From NCBI GenBank assembly GCA_016215105.1, contig JACRLJ010000035.1:11259-57278 (forward strand): a stretch of 46,020 nt of DNA. Direction: 5' to 3'. The notes beneath the pieces were generated by a model. That model saw only the letters and a list, made by a program, of their open reading frames with translations. It was not told the DNA's origin and did not search any database. This document shows, piece after piece, positions 16,570-25,206 of the stretch; positions within the stretch are counted from its first letter, which is position 1, and each line of letters begins with the position of its first letter. The translations under genes and the position numbers were made by a program. This DNA is from Candidatus Hydrogenedentota bacterium (GTDB taxonomy: Bacteria > Hydrogenedentota > Hydrogenedentia > Hydrogenedentales > SLHB01).

Positions 16570-16644
16570 TGGCGCCCCGAACGGGAATTGAACCCATATC
16601 TAATCCTTAGGAGGGACTTGTTCTATCCGTTGAACTATCGGGGC
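16570..16644 (-). tRNA. tRNA-Arg(CCU)
   Basis: The minus strand folds as a cloverleaf. The acceptor arms GCCCCGA and TCGGGGC pair over 7 bp, followed by discriminator G and an encoded CCA. The anticodon arm is AGTCC-CTCCTAA-GGATT, giving anticodon CCT, which reads AGG. The T arm has a 5-bp stem (ATGGG/CCCGT, one wobble) and the TTC start of the T loop. It is 75 nt long. Its CCA end lies directly against the stop codon of the gene at 15607-16569. Confidence 0.93.
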
Positions 16645-16983
16645 CTGGATGTAAGCTCGCGCTGTCGCTAGGTTAAGACGCAATACCCGCCCGTGGCTGT
16701 GGTAGTACATGGGGCATGACTTCACGAGCACTACCGGCGAAGAGTACGCAAAAGTTGGTGTCGGTTCAAGTTTGGCGTGCGTGACAGCGCCATTCGGCGA
16801 GCAGGTATCCAACGCGACAGGCGCACCTGGAGTATGCACAATCTCGCCGCCATTTGACGCAGGAGGGCTGGAGCGCGCGGGCAGTTCCACTTGATCCTTT
16901 CCCAATGGTATCTAAATTGATAGAATCGCGCTCCAGCAGTTCGGCCACAGCATCAAGCGCCATGTCCAAATGGATGGAGACTT
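16645..16983. other. Spacer between tRNA-Arg and the lyase-like gene
   Basis: There is no convincing gene; a 61-codon plus-strand frame at 16709 has no homology I can see. A possible promoter for the downstream gene is TTGATC (16891-16896), 16 nt, then TAAATT (16913-16918). Since tRNA genes are common integration sites this is a place to look for an att repeat, but I see no duplicate of the tRNA 3' end in the window. Confidence 0.4.
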
Positions 16984-18960
16984 ATGAGTTTGTCGAAATC
17001 ATCAAGCAGTCCTAGTCTGGATCCCACTTCATACCCGCCGGGACTGGCGCCGGGGGCGTTGTTTCTCTCCGCGGATCGGGCGGAACTCCTGGTTGCTGGC
17101 GGTACGCCGGAGGAACTCGGGCGCGCGGAGGAGATTCTCGGTCTCATTCTGGAATGCCAAGAACAGCGGCCCGACGCGGCGCATCGCGGCAATTTCCTCT
17201 GGAAACACGGTGACGCCGTTGTGGGCGATCTCAACGCGGTTGAATTCATTTTGAAGCACTTCATCCCGATGATGATTCGGCACGCGGACCGCCTCAGCGT
17301 TGCAATGCGAGATCGCATCCTGGAAAGCATTCGCCTCGGTCTAGACGAGATTCGCGCCAAGGACGTGGCGATCACCTATACGAACGTGGCCGCAATGGAC
17401 TGCATGAATTCGTGTCTCGGCGGCGAACTGATACGCGACACCGCGATTGCCCAACGCGGCTACGACAAGCTTAAGCGCCTGACCGATCTCACCGCGGCCA
17501 ACGGGACGATCTTTGAATTCAACAGCCCAAGCTACGTGCTGGTCACCCTCGCGGCGCTGCACCGTCTGGCTTCGCTCGTGCAACACGAGGAAACGCGGGT
17601 TCGCGCGCGCGCGATGGCTGCGCGCCTCGGCCTAAGCATGGCGTTGCACATCCACAAGACGACCGGACGCAACAGCGGTCCGCACAGCCGCGCCTACCTC
17701 GCCAACGTCGTTTGTACCGCGCCCCCCGAAGTTACCGTGGTGCGCAAGCTGATGGACGACGGGGTCATCCCTCGCTGGATCGAGCGCGTGCTCGAGGCGC
17801 CTGCGCCGACAGGACAGATTGTGGAGACCGCCATGCGGGAGTGGCGCGTCGGAAGCATCGCGTACCACACGCCCAGCTTCGCGATGGGTACCGCGTCGCG
17901 TGAAATCAGTTGGCAGACGGACTCGTTCATCGTTCACTACCGCATGCCCGGCGAAGAACGCCCCGGCGTGGTTTACAGCCGCTACCTTATCAACGACGCA
18001 TGGTTCACCGAAGATCCGAAGGCGCGAGACCGGTCCAACGTCCGGAATCTAACGGAGCACGGCAAATTCTACGGTGTGCAGGATGGACCGCGCGCGATTG
18101 GTATCTACGCGCCGCAGACCTTGGAACGTTTCGGCAGCTTCGCGCCGTGCAGCCGCGATATCTTCGACAGCGCCCGGGCGGCCATCATCTGGAGCCGCGC
18201 GGACAAGGTGGACGAAGTCTGGGCGGGAGAACGGAGGGTCATGTCGTTCCCTGCGGAGGTGGTGTCCGGCGAAACGGTCGTCGTGGCCAGCGGAGAGGTG
18301 TACGTGGCGATCCGCCCCCTAAGCCGGACCGATCTGGGTTACGGCGCGCCCATACGACTGGTTGAGGTGGAAGGGGAGTTGCTCCTCGAAATCTACAACT
18401 ATCTCGGGCCGAAGAAGTGCCACAACGCGCTGGAACGGCGCAGCCGGTTCTACCAGGGACAGCCTCAATGCGGGTTCTACGCCGAAGTGGCCGAGCGCTC
18501 TGCGTATTCCGACAGCGCCGCCTTTGGCAGGGTCGTGGCGAGTGGCGCACTGCGAGACGAGGCGGCGCCGCCGTTTACGGCCTATATGGAGCGCACTGAC
18601 CGGCCTTGGAATGTCGAGTACACGCGCGACGGCAAGACACTGGGTATCGAAGTCAATCTCATGGAATGGGAGCTCAAGCGCCGGTGGACGGAAAAAGGCG
18701 AATTGGGCTGGCCCATGCTGGAGTCCCCGCACGCGCGCCAAAACGCCGATGGCCGCGTTGCCGTTGGTGACGCTGTCCTCACCTGCGGGAAAGCGCCCGC
18801 CTGGCTCTTCGCCGATCCGCGGGGCGGATTCTGCGCGGCCGGCTATCACGGCGATCCCGCGCTGCTCACACTGGAGATAGCCGGGCATAATGTCGAGGTC
18901 CCGAGTATGGGAATTGGCACGGTCGTGTGGGAAAACGGGAAAGTGACTATCGAGCAGTGA
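16984..18960 (+). CDS. Large polysaccharide-lyase-like protein, (alpha/alpha) toroid plus beta-sandwich (function unproven)
   Basis: 658 residues, no signal peptide. Residues about 40-290 are helical, with EFNSPSYVLVTLAAL and a GPHSRAY segment. Similar asparagine- and tyrosine-containing motifs occur in incomplete-toroid proteins related to heparinase, alginate and hyaluronate lyases. Residues about 290-655 are beta-rich, fitting the sandwich domain of those enzymes. I cannot name the family and no catalytic set is certain. ATG 16984 follows GGAG at about 16975. It stands alone between the tRNA and a convergent gene. A cytosolic lyase or hydrolase of oligosaccharides is the best guess given the surrounding sugar enzymes. 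Confidence 0.6.
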   Translation: MSLSKSSSSPSLDPTSYPPGLAPGALFLSADRAELLVAGGTPEELGRAEEILGLILECQEQRPDAAHRGNFLWKHGDAVVGDLNAVEFILKHFIPMMIRHADRLSVAMRDRILESIRLGLDEIRAKDVAITYTNVAAMDCMNSCLGGELIRDTAIAQRGYDKLKRLTDLTAANGTIFEFNSPSYVLVTLAALHRLASLVQHEETRVRARAMAARLGLSMALHIHKTTGRNSGPHSRAYLANVVCTAPPEVTVVRKLMDDGVIPRWIERVLEAPAPTGQIVETAMREWRVGSIAYHTPSFAMGTASREISWQTDSFIVHYRMPGEERPGVVYSRYLINDAWFTEDPKARDRSNVRNLTEHGKFYGVQDGPRAIGIYAPQTLERFGSFAPCSRDIFDSARAAIIWSRADKVDEVWAGERRVMSFPAEVVSGETVVVASGEVYVAIRPLSRTDLGYGAPIRLVEVEGELLLEIYNYLGPKKCHNALERRSRFYQGQPQCGFYAEVAERSAYSDSAAFGRVVASGALRDEAAPPFTAYMERTDRPWNVEYTRDGKTLGIEVNLMEWELKRRWTEKGELGWPMLESPHARQNADGRVAVGDAVLTCGKAPAWLFADPRGGFCAAGYHGDPALLTLEIAGHNVEVPSMGIGTVVWENGKVTIEQ

Positions 18961-18970
18961 GGGCCTCTTA

Positions 18971-19006
18971 GTCAGACAGGTCAGACCGATCAGACCAGTC
19001 CGCTGG
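18971..19006. repeat. 9-bp direct-repeat tract
   Basis: Three nearly identical units (GTCAGACAG, GTCAGACCG, ATCAGACCA) and a partial fourth follow the stop codon of the lyase-like gene by 10 nt. It is a short minisatellite in the 91-bp convergent gap. Confidence 0.7.
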
Positions 19007-19051
19007 AGTCAACTAGCGGGACCGAGCGGAACTTTGCTCGCAGAATCCTGC

Positions 19052-19543
19052 TTACCGGCTGTTGCTCGGACGCATGTTTGTGAACGCGACGGCGCCGTCC
19101 AATCCGACTTCAGCGCGGTAAAGGTGTATCCGCACCTTCCCGTGGAACGCCGAGACGTGTTGGATCAACTCCCGCGCGTCCATTTCCTGCTGCGCGCGAA
19201 GCTCCGCGGTAGTGCGATAGGGAAGTTTGCGGCGGTAGTCAGCGCACATGGCCTCATCGGGCCCATCGGCGGCGCCGCTATGGAAAAGAAGAACGACTTG
19301 CTCGATGTCGTGCGCGTCGAGCAGGAAATTACATTCGCGGCGGTAATAGTCGGCCCGCAGATACTCGACGCCGCTGGGGCAGAGCGCGCCCGGTCCGCCG
19401 GGGACGTAAAGCCTGTCGTACTGCTCGATGTTGAGTTGTAAGGAAAGGAATTCGTCGGTCTGTTCCTGACACCGTCCGTCGGAACAGGCGATCACGAGCA
19501 CGTGTGGGCGTGCTGGATCCCACTTGATCGAATGGTGTGTCAT
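19052..19543 (-). CDS. Beta-carbonic-anhydrase-like protein lacking one zinc ligand
   Basis: 163 residues. VLVIACSDGRC (C20, D22, R24) corresponds to the C-x-D-x-R motif that holds zinc and the Asp-Arg dyad in beta-carbonic anhydrases, and VPGGPGAL matches the following loop. The second metal motif, normally H-x-x-C, reads FHSGAADG: H88 is kept but the cysteine three residues later is Ala. C100 is the nearest alternative. So it may not bind zinc normally or may do another job. Its start at 19543 is 83 nt after the end of the transporter gene on the same strand, so they may be co-transcribed. Confidence 0.7.
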   Translation of the reverse strand: MTHHSIKWDPARPHVLVIACSDGRCQEQTDEFLSLQLNIEQYDRLYVPGGPGALCPSGVEYLRADYYRRECNFLLDAHDIEQVVLLFHSGAADGPDEAMCADYRRKLPYRTTAELRAQQEMDARELIQHVSAFHGKVRIHLYRAEVGLDGAVAFTNMRPSNSR

Positions 19544-19626
19544 CGTAACCTCTGCCTTCCTGGGTCGCCCTGCGCAGAAGTATGTGCCGCGCGTCCGGCA
19601 TTGTCAACGCGGTGTCTGTCCGGAAA

Positions 19627-20883
19627 TCATTCCGATTGGCGGGTGTGGCGGGCAAGGCGGGTCACGACGCCGAGCCAGGCCGTAGCTGCGGCAAGGGCCG
19701 CGGCCGGGAAGACGGCGCCGGGAATGGTTCCGAGAACCTGACCAGCCAAGGCGATCACGCCGGCTACCGCGCCTTTCGAGGCGCGGTAGCCGAAGGCGTC
19801 GATGAGTTCCTTGGCGCGGTAGCGCGCGTCGAAGGAAAGCGGCAAATAGAGCAACTCTTTGGCGGCGCGGAACAGCGAATAGTCGACGGACTTGAAGATC
19901 AAAAACGCCGCTGCGCCCGTGGCCAGCGACGGCCACACCAGCAACGCGGCGCAGGCGGCCAAGTGGATCAGTGGAAACGCCGCGTGGAGGCGCATGACGC
20001 GCACGCGAGCGATGAGCGCGGGCGCCACAACAAATTGCAGGAACGCGGCGACGCCATTCAGATAGAACCAGAAGGCGCCGAGATATTCCGTACGCAGGTC
20101 CTTATCCGGCCGGGCGATCTCGAGCAAACCATTGAAGCGAATCTCGAGCACCGCGGCCATCACTTGGGTCAGGACAATCAGCAGGGTCAAGTAGACCAGC
20201 ACGGAATTGCGCCGAAACAGGTCAAGCGCAAGCCCGCCGCTATGCGGTTCGGTTTCGGCGGGTTCAGGGCGCGGTTCTCCACCCAAGCGAAACGCAAGCG
20301 CGGAACAAGCGGCCGCGGGAACAAGCGATACCGCAGCGAAGAGCAGCAACTTCTCCGACGTCATGGACACGGCAGTAAGGTTGACCATCTTGGCCCCGAG
20401 AATGGAGCCAAGCGAAGCAATCCCGCAGATCGGGCCATTGAACCGGCTCGCCTGAGCGGGAGTCAACGTACTGTTGATGAACGACCAATACTGCTCGATG
20501 ATGATGACCACGTAGGCCTCGCGCAGGACGTAGAGTACGCCGGTGGCGAGCCGGCTGCCTGCGCTGATAGCCAGGTAGCACGCGAAGATCGCCGCCCCGG
20601 AAAAGAGAGACGTGATCACCAGCGCGTTGCGCGGTCCAACGCGGGAGAGAATCACCGCGTAGGCGTACAAGAAGAGTAAGGTCCCGACAGGGCCCAGCGC
20701 CATGACGATAGGCACACGGTCGGCGGAATAGGCGGCAATGAACAGCGACGTGGAGACGCTGCGCACGTATTCATACCCCGCCAACAGAAAGAACGCGGCC
20801 ACGCCGGCGCAGAGCCCCGCCATGACCGGGTTTCGAGTCGCTGGCGGTGGATTCCTGGCTATGACGGCGTCGGATGCTGGCAT
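19627..20883 (-). CDS. MFS/nucleotide-translocase-like (NTT/TLC) membrane transporter
   Basis: About 418 residues with roughly twelve hydrophobic segments. The cytosolic motif LYLPLSFDARYRAKELIDAF followed by GYRASKG matches the signature of ATP/ADP antiporter-family proteins (Y-x-P-L-S-x-x-x-R-x-K-A-x-x-x-I-D), which exchange nucleotides in obligate intracellular bacteria and plastids. Free-living bacteria carry divergent members of unknown substrate, and this is probably one. The start ATG at 20883 gives a short polar N-terminus before helix 1; an upstream extension to 21132 would overlap the divergent gene and read non-membrane sequence. Only 74 bp separate it from the divergent gene at 20958. 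Confidence 0.75.
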   Translation of the reverse strand: MPASDAVIARNPPPATRNPVMAGLCAGVAAFFLLAGYEYVRSVSTSLFIAAYSADRVPIVMALGPVGTLLFLYAYAVILSRVGPRNALVITSLFSGAAIFACYLAISAGSRLATGVLYVLREAYVVIIIEQYWSFINSTLTPAQASRFNGPICGIASLGSILGAKMVNLTAVSMTSEKLLLFAAVSLVPAAACSALAFRLGGEPRPEPAETEPHSGGLALDLFRRNSVLVYLTLLIVLTQVMAAVLEIRFNGLLEIARPDKDLRTEYLGAFWFYLNGVAAFLQFVVAPALIARVRVMRLHAAFPLIHLAACAALLVWPSLATGAAAFLIFKSVDYSLFRAAKELLYLPLSFDARYRAKELIDAFGYRASKGAVAGVIALAGQVLGTIPGAVFPAAALAAATAWLGVVTRLARHTRQSE

Positions 20884-20957
20884 GATGGCAGTACTGTACT
20901 TGCAGCGCGCGGGTAAGGCAAGATAGCGCCCTGAATCCAACGCGGAGAGAACCGGCA

Positions 20958-21987
20958 ATGAACTCACGAGAACGGATGCTTGCGGCCTTCGATCGCAAAC
21001 CGGTGGACCGAATTCCCACCGACATCTGGGCCACACAAGAGGTGTGGGACAAACTGCGCGCGCATTTCGGCGAGGGCGCGGATCTTCTCGCCGAACTGCA
21101 TATTGACGGACTCCCGGGGGTTGACGCCGCATACATAGGCCCGCGGTTGCCCGAGGTGGGTCCGGGAGAATCGGTCGATTTCTGGGGCATGCGCCGGAAG
21201 CGAATCGCGCATACCGGCGGGGCTTATGATGAACAGACCTTCTACCCTCTTGCGGCAGCGGAGACGATTGCCGACCTGGACGACTATGCCTGGCCGACTA
21301 CCGCGTGGTTCGACTATTCCAAAATGAAGGCGCAGGCCCGCGCCGCGCGGGAGACTCGCGCGGTTAGCTGCGGCTATATGGCGCCGTTCTATTTCCACAA
21401 TCTGCTGCGCGGTCTGGAGCAGTCGTTGATGGACCCGCTCGTGCAGCCGGAGTTCACCCACGAAGTCATCCGGCGGATTTCGGACTTCTTCTACGACCAT
21501 CATCGGCAGATGTTCGAGGCCTGCGACGGTTTGGTCGACGTCGCGCAGGTTACCGACGATCTCGGGAGTCAGACCGGCCCGTTGCTCGGCATGGACACCT
21601 ACTTGGAGTTCTATGCGCCTCAGCACAAGCGCTTCATCGATCTGTGCCACAAGTTCGGAGTGCGCGTGTTCCATCACGACGACGGAAGCTGCCGGCCTTT
21701 CTTGCCGGTTCTCGTCGAAATGGGAATCGACATTCTGAATCCCATCCAATGGACGTGTCCCGGCATGGATATGCGCGAGCTCAAGAATACTCCCGTTTGG
21801 AACTCCGGAGGAGGTCCGAGCTCAAGTACGCGAATGCATTGATGCATTGGCTTGCGACGGCACGGGGTATGTCTTGGCGCCGTGTCACAACCTTCAGGTC
21901 GCCTCACCGGTCGAGAACATCATTGCGATGTACGACGAAGCGTGGCGCTACGGGGCGATCGCGGGCGTGAAGCGCTCATGGACATAG
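20958..21987 (+). pseudogene. Uroporphyrinogen-decarboxylase-like protein, broken by an internal deletion/frameshift
   Basis: Residues 1-276 from ATG 20958 are a good UroD-family protein (start MNSRERMLAAFDRKPVDRIP, then FHHDDGSCRPFLPVLVEMG and NPIQWTCPGMDMRELK). At about 21786 the frame goes wrong and stops at 21842. The missing end is present in another frame from about 21788 to the stop at 21985-21987: ILPFGTPEEV, CIDALACDGTGYVLAPCHN and PVENIIAMYDEAWR. The frame arithmetic requires loss of 3n+2 bases. Intact relatives usually carry roughly 17-20 residues here, including the G-G-V/I-D turn, so about 53-59 bases seem deleted. Family members in such genomes are often cobalamin-linked methyltransferases rather than haem enzymes. 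It could be a true pseudogene, a local variant or an assembly error. Confidence 0.8.
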
Positions 21988-22109
21988 ACAGAGCACGAGA
22001 ACTACAACCCAATATGGGTACGGCGGCAGAAACGGGGGAAACCGTTTCGATTAATAACAATGTGGCGGCGCCCTGCGGGTCTGATAAATGGCGGCGGTGC
22101 ATGCGCCTC

Positions 22110-22247
22110 GGGAGGGTCGGCGTCCCCGCCGACCATCGTCGCCCGTACGTCCACCGTTTGGCAAAGATCTTTCCGCGCGATCAACAGCTCTATCCCTTTG
22201 CCTGCTACCCATGCCAAGGCCGGTCGGCGAGGACTCCGACCCTCCCG
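22110..22247. repeat. Inverted pair of hairpin repeats (stem-RGGA-stem-CTCCC family)
   Basis: 22110-22134 (minus orientation) has stem GGTCGGCG/CGCCGACC with loop GGGA and tail CTCCC. 22222-22247 (plus) has stem GGTCGGCG/CTCCGACC with loop AGGA and tail CTCCCG, with one stem mismatch. They face opposite ways about 90 bp apart. The 335-bp gap 21988-22322 otherwise contains no gene. Confidence 0.75.
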
Positions 22248-22267
22248 CACGAACTTCAGCGGAACTA

Positions 22268-22303
22268 AAGAGCGGGCACGCGCGTTAACGCGTGCCCGCT
22301 CTT
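22268..22303 (-). terminator. Strong hairpin downstream of the SGNH-DUF1080 gene
   Basis: 22268-22282 and 22289-22303 are a perfect 15-bp inverted repeat with a 6-nt loop. It lies 20 nt past the stop of the minus-strand gene. The T-run after it on that strand is only three bases, so termination may be weak, or the hairpin may instead protect 3' ends of both converging transcripts. Confidence 0.6.
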
Positions 22304-22322
22304 ACTTAGTGACGATTCGAAC

Positions 22323-24347
22323 TTACTTACCTGCCGGCGCAGGAGCTGGCGCTGCCGCAGGCGCTTTCGCCGGAGCCGGCGCCGCAGCTGGCGCGGGCGG
22401 CGGAGCCGGGATGGGCTTCAGGTCGAGAATGCGAATGTTCCGGTAATCCACACGGCTCGAATGATCCTGTAGACCGATGAACCCGGCCGTGCGCTTGAGG
22501 CCGGGATGCTTCTCGAGTCCTTCGAGGTGTTCGTTCAAGTTCGCGTCGATGATCGGGAATCCGTTCAACACGACGCTCACTTTCGGGCCTTCGGCGTGAA
22601 TACGCATGGACTGCCACTCGCCCGCCGGGCGTGTCACGCGGCGCGACGGCGCGACCGTCGAGTACACGCTGCCGCAGTATTGCCAGGGCTCGAGCTTTGT
22701 GTAGTCGCTGCCGAAGTCATCCAGCACCTGGATTTCACTGCCGGCAAACGCGGGGTTGCCCTCGCGCGGCGCGCGGATGAACACACCGCTGTTGCCATTC
22801 ACGGGAACGCGGAATTCGAGTGAGAGATCGAAATCAGCGTATTCCTTCTTGGACGACAGCCAGCCACCGCCGCCGCCATCCGTGTAGAGAATACCGTCGG
22901 CTACGTGCCAGGTTTGTTTGTCTCCGCCGACCTGTTCCCAACCGGCGAGATCCTTGCCGTTGAAGAGGTCCACCCAGCCTTCGCCGCGCGGGATTTCGCG
23001 GATGTAGATGTTCTTGAACCAAAGGTGAGACCCGTGGTTCTGCAATTCGATCTGGCCCGACGCGTAGATGGGCTTGGTACTATCCCAGTAGTTCTCGAGC
23101 GCTACGTTGTCAACGACCAACTTGCCATTAAGCCAGACGTTTACTTTCTCGCCAATCATCTTGATACGGAAGCGGTTCCACTGCCCGATCGGGTTGTCGG
23201 CCTTGACGAGCGGATCGTGCGCGCCTTTCTTGTTGTTATAGAGTCCGCCAGATCCGATGCCGTTCGCAGGTTTCGACGCCGGGTCCCAGATCTGAACCTG
23301 CGGGCTGCCGCGCAGATAGATGCCGCTGTCGCCGTCCTTCTCGATCTTCCAGTCTACGGTCATTTCGAAGTCTTCGTAGTCGCGGCCAGTACACAGCGCC
23401 TCGCCCTTGCCGTCAAAGTTGAGTATGCCGTCCACAACGCTCCAATGCGCGCGCATGGACTCGTCCGCCTTGGCCTGCGCCGCGGCAAGTTCTTCAGGTT
23501 TCATCGCAGCCCGCTTCACCGGGTCCGTGACCAGGCCTTTCCAGCCAGCCAGGGTCTTGCCGTCAAATAACGGTTCAAATCCCTTAAGCGGTTTGCCTGC
23601 GGCCGTCTCGCCCAGCAGTTCGGCGACGGTCGGCTCGATCGCCGCCGCCCAGAGGACATACCCGGCTTCGTTCGGGTGCAGGGCATCCGGCATGATGGGC
23701 TTGGGAATGGTACCGTCAGAGGTCAAAAACTCCCCGCCGATATCCAGGAAGAACACATTCTTCCCGTCGGCGATCTTGGAGGCAATTTCGCTGGCCTTGG
23801 CATTCTTGGCGCGTAGTTCGCCGGGCTTTTCCTCACGGGGAAAGATCGCGAGTAACAGCACCTTGGTGTTGGGCAATTTCTGACGCAGTTTGGTTACGAC
23901 GGCGGTCACTCCGGCTCCGATCTCTTCAGCGGTATTGTCACCGGAATTGTTGGTTCCGATCATCACCACGGCAAGCTTTGGCGTAATACCGTCAATGTTG
24001 CCGTTATCCAGACGCCACAAGACGTGCTCGGTCCGGTCGCCGCCAATACCCAGGTTCACGGCGTTGCGGTCACCGTAATACTTGTCCCAGGTGTCTTTAC
24101 CGCCGCCTTCCCAGCCGTGGGTGATCGAATCGCCGATGAAGAGCAGATCAACGTTTCCTTGCTTTACGCGCGCGTTCATGGACGCATGCCGAGCCTGCCA
24201 CCAATCCTGAGTCCGCGGTACCGGCGTGGTCGGCGATGCTGGCTTCGCGGGCGCGTCAGCGGCAAACGCCGGAATCGCCGCAATGAGGAGCGCCAACGCC
24301 ACACCCAACGGGGCGGCGGCTTTCCTGAACTGACTTCGTTTCGTCAT
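22323..24347 (-). CDS. Secreted SGNH/GDSL esterase fused to two DUF1080 (LamG-like) domains
   Basis: 674 residues. A signal peptide (1-29, ending AFA) is followed by an SGNH hydrolase domain: block I FIGDSITHGW (S74), the block II Gly in NLGIGGDRTEHVLWRL, block III GTNNSGDN, and block V DALHPNEAGY (D221, H224). Such domains remove acetyl or other acyl groups from sugars. Two DUF1080/3-keto-disaccharide hydrolase-type beta-sandwiches follow, beginning FEPLFDGKTLAGWKG (about 257) and WVDLFNGKDLAGWEQ (about 462). The C-terminus is an Ala/Pro low-complexity tail. One polypeptide could therefore deacylate and bind or cleave a glycan. The tail may span to the cell envelope. It is monocistronic, with the hairpin at 22268-22303 behind it. 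Confidence 0.9.
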   Translation of the reverse strand: MTKRSQFRKAAAPLGVALALLIAAIPAFAADAPAKPASPTTPVPRTQDWWQARHASMNARVKQGNVDLLFIGDSITHGWEGGGKDTWDKYYGDRNAVNLGIGGDRTEHVLWRLDNGNIDGITPKLAVVMIGTNNSGDNTAEEIGAGVTAVVTKLRQKLPNTKVLLLAIFPREEKPGELRAKNAKASEIASKIADGKNVFFLDIGGEFLTSDGTIPKPIMPDALHPNEAGYVLWAAAIEPTVAELLGETAAGKPLKGFEPLFDGKTLAGWKGLVTDPVKRAAMKPEELAAAQAKADESMRAHWSVVDGILNFDGKGEALCTGRDYEDFEMTVDWKIEKDGDSGIYLRGSPQVQIWDPASKPANGIGSGGLYNNKKGAHDPLVKADNPIGQWNRFRIKMIGEKVNVWLNGKLVVDNVALENYWDSTKPIYASGQIELQNHGSHLWFKNIYIREIPRGEGWVDLFNGKDLAGWEQVGGDKQTWHVADGILYTDGGGGGWLSSKKEYADFDLSLEFRVPVNGNSGVFIRAPREGNPAFAGSEIQVLDDFGSDYTKLEPWQYCGSVYSTVAPSRRVTRPAGEWQSMRIHAEGPKVSVVLNGFPIIDANLNEHLEGLEKHPGLKRTAGFIGLQDHSSRVDYRNIRILDLKPIPAPPPAPAAAPAPAKAPAAAPAPAPAGK

Positions 24348-25206
24348 ATCTGAGCCTTTCTTATCAAATCAAAGTTTCCGCGCACACACGAATTGATACG
24401 TTTCGGTCCGGCCTGTCCAGCACATACAGGAGCAACCGCGCCAACGACAGGTATCACATCATAGGTGTGAAGGGCGCCGCTGTCAACGCGTGGCTGGCGC
24501 CGCCGCCCGAGTACCCGCGCGCTCGGCGAGCGCGCGCGCACTACAGTCACTTGCGCCAAACCACGTTGGCGTCCTGGGGCCGGTTTTCGCAGAACATCCC
24601 CTATTATGTATCGGCACGTTGTTTCGGCTCGGAGTGACGAAATCACCCCGGCGCCCCGCATTGCCTGCGCCTCCGGTCGCGGCCTCCAGTCCGTTCCGTC
24701 GCGTCTTGGTTGGAGGGCGGCGCAGGGCCAAGATCGGCCGCTTTTCGAAACAAGGGGTAAACGCGGATAAGTCATTGCGGTGTAAGTGGTTGTGGACGTG
24801 ATGGCGGCATGGGGCTGGATTCGTATTTTAGAAGGCTGGCGAGCGCGTCCGGTCAGCGAATCAGGGGAGCGCGGCGATGCCGGCAGGATGCCAGCGTTAC
24901 CGCTGATGGCCCGTGATGTAACGCCGCTCCATACGCAGCGACCGGCGAATGAGGACATTCGCCATCCCGGCCACGGAGTCTCAACTCGGTTTTCTTTTCG
25001 AGAACGGCCGCGTCGCGGGGCATTTGGATCAAGTACAAGGCTCAGTCCCTGTGGCGGATTCCCGAAACGGAAGAGCCTGATGAACTCTCACCAGCTTGGG
25101 TGACAGATTGGTCTGGATTCAGGTAGATACATGCGTGCGATTCCATATGGTTTTGGAGTACTCTTTTTCGCACCGCAGTCGCTACGCCTGAACGAAAGGA
25201 TTCATC
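24348..25206. other. Repeat-rich spacer, about 860 bp, between divergent genes
   Basis: No gene is convincing. It holds several hairpin repeats: 24517-24535 (GCGCGCTC-GGC-GAGCGCGC, tail ending CTAC at 24541-24544), 24879-24900 (GCCGGC-AGGAT-GCCAGC, tail GTTAC), and 24944-24969 (GGCGAATG-AGGA-CATTCGCC, tail ATCCCG). A long minus-strand frame over 24344-24958 consists mainly of translated repeat and is not credible. The last 100 bp should contain the promoter of the 25207 gene. Confidence 0.6.

Noticed and set aside
16570-16983. Integrated element at tRNA-Arg
   Set aside because: No integrase and no repeated tRNA 3' end in the window.
20884-21132. 83-codon extension of the transporter
   Set aside because: Overlaps the divergent UroD-like gene and encodes Arg/Pro-rich sequence unlike the family.
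24344-24958. 204-codon minus-strand frame
   Set aside because: Runs through hairpin repeats (GNAGILPAS-type translation is a repeat signature) and shows no domain.
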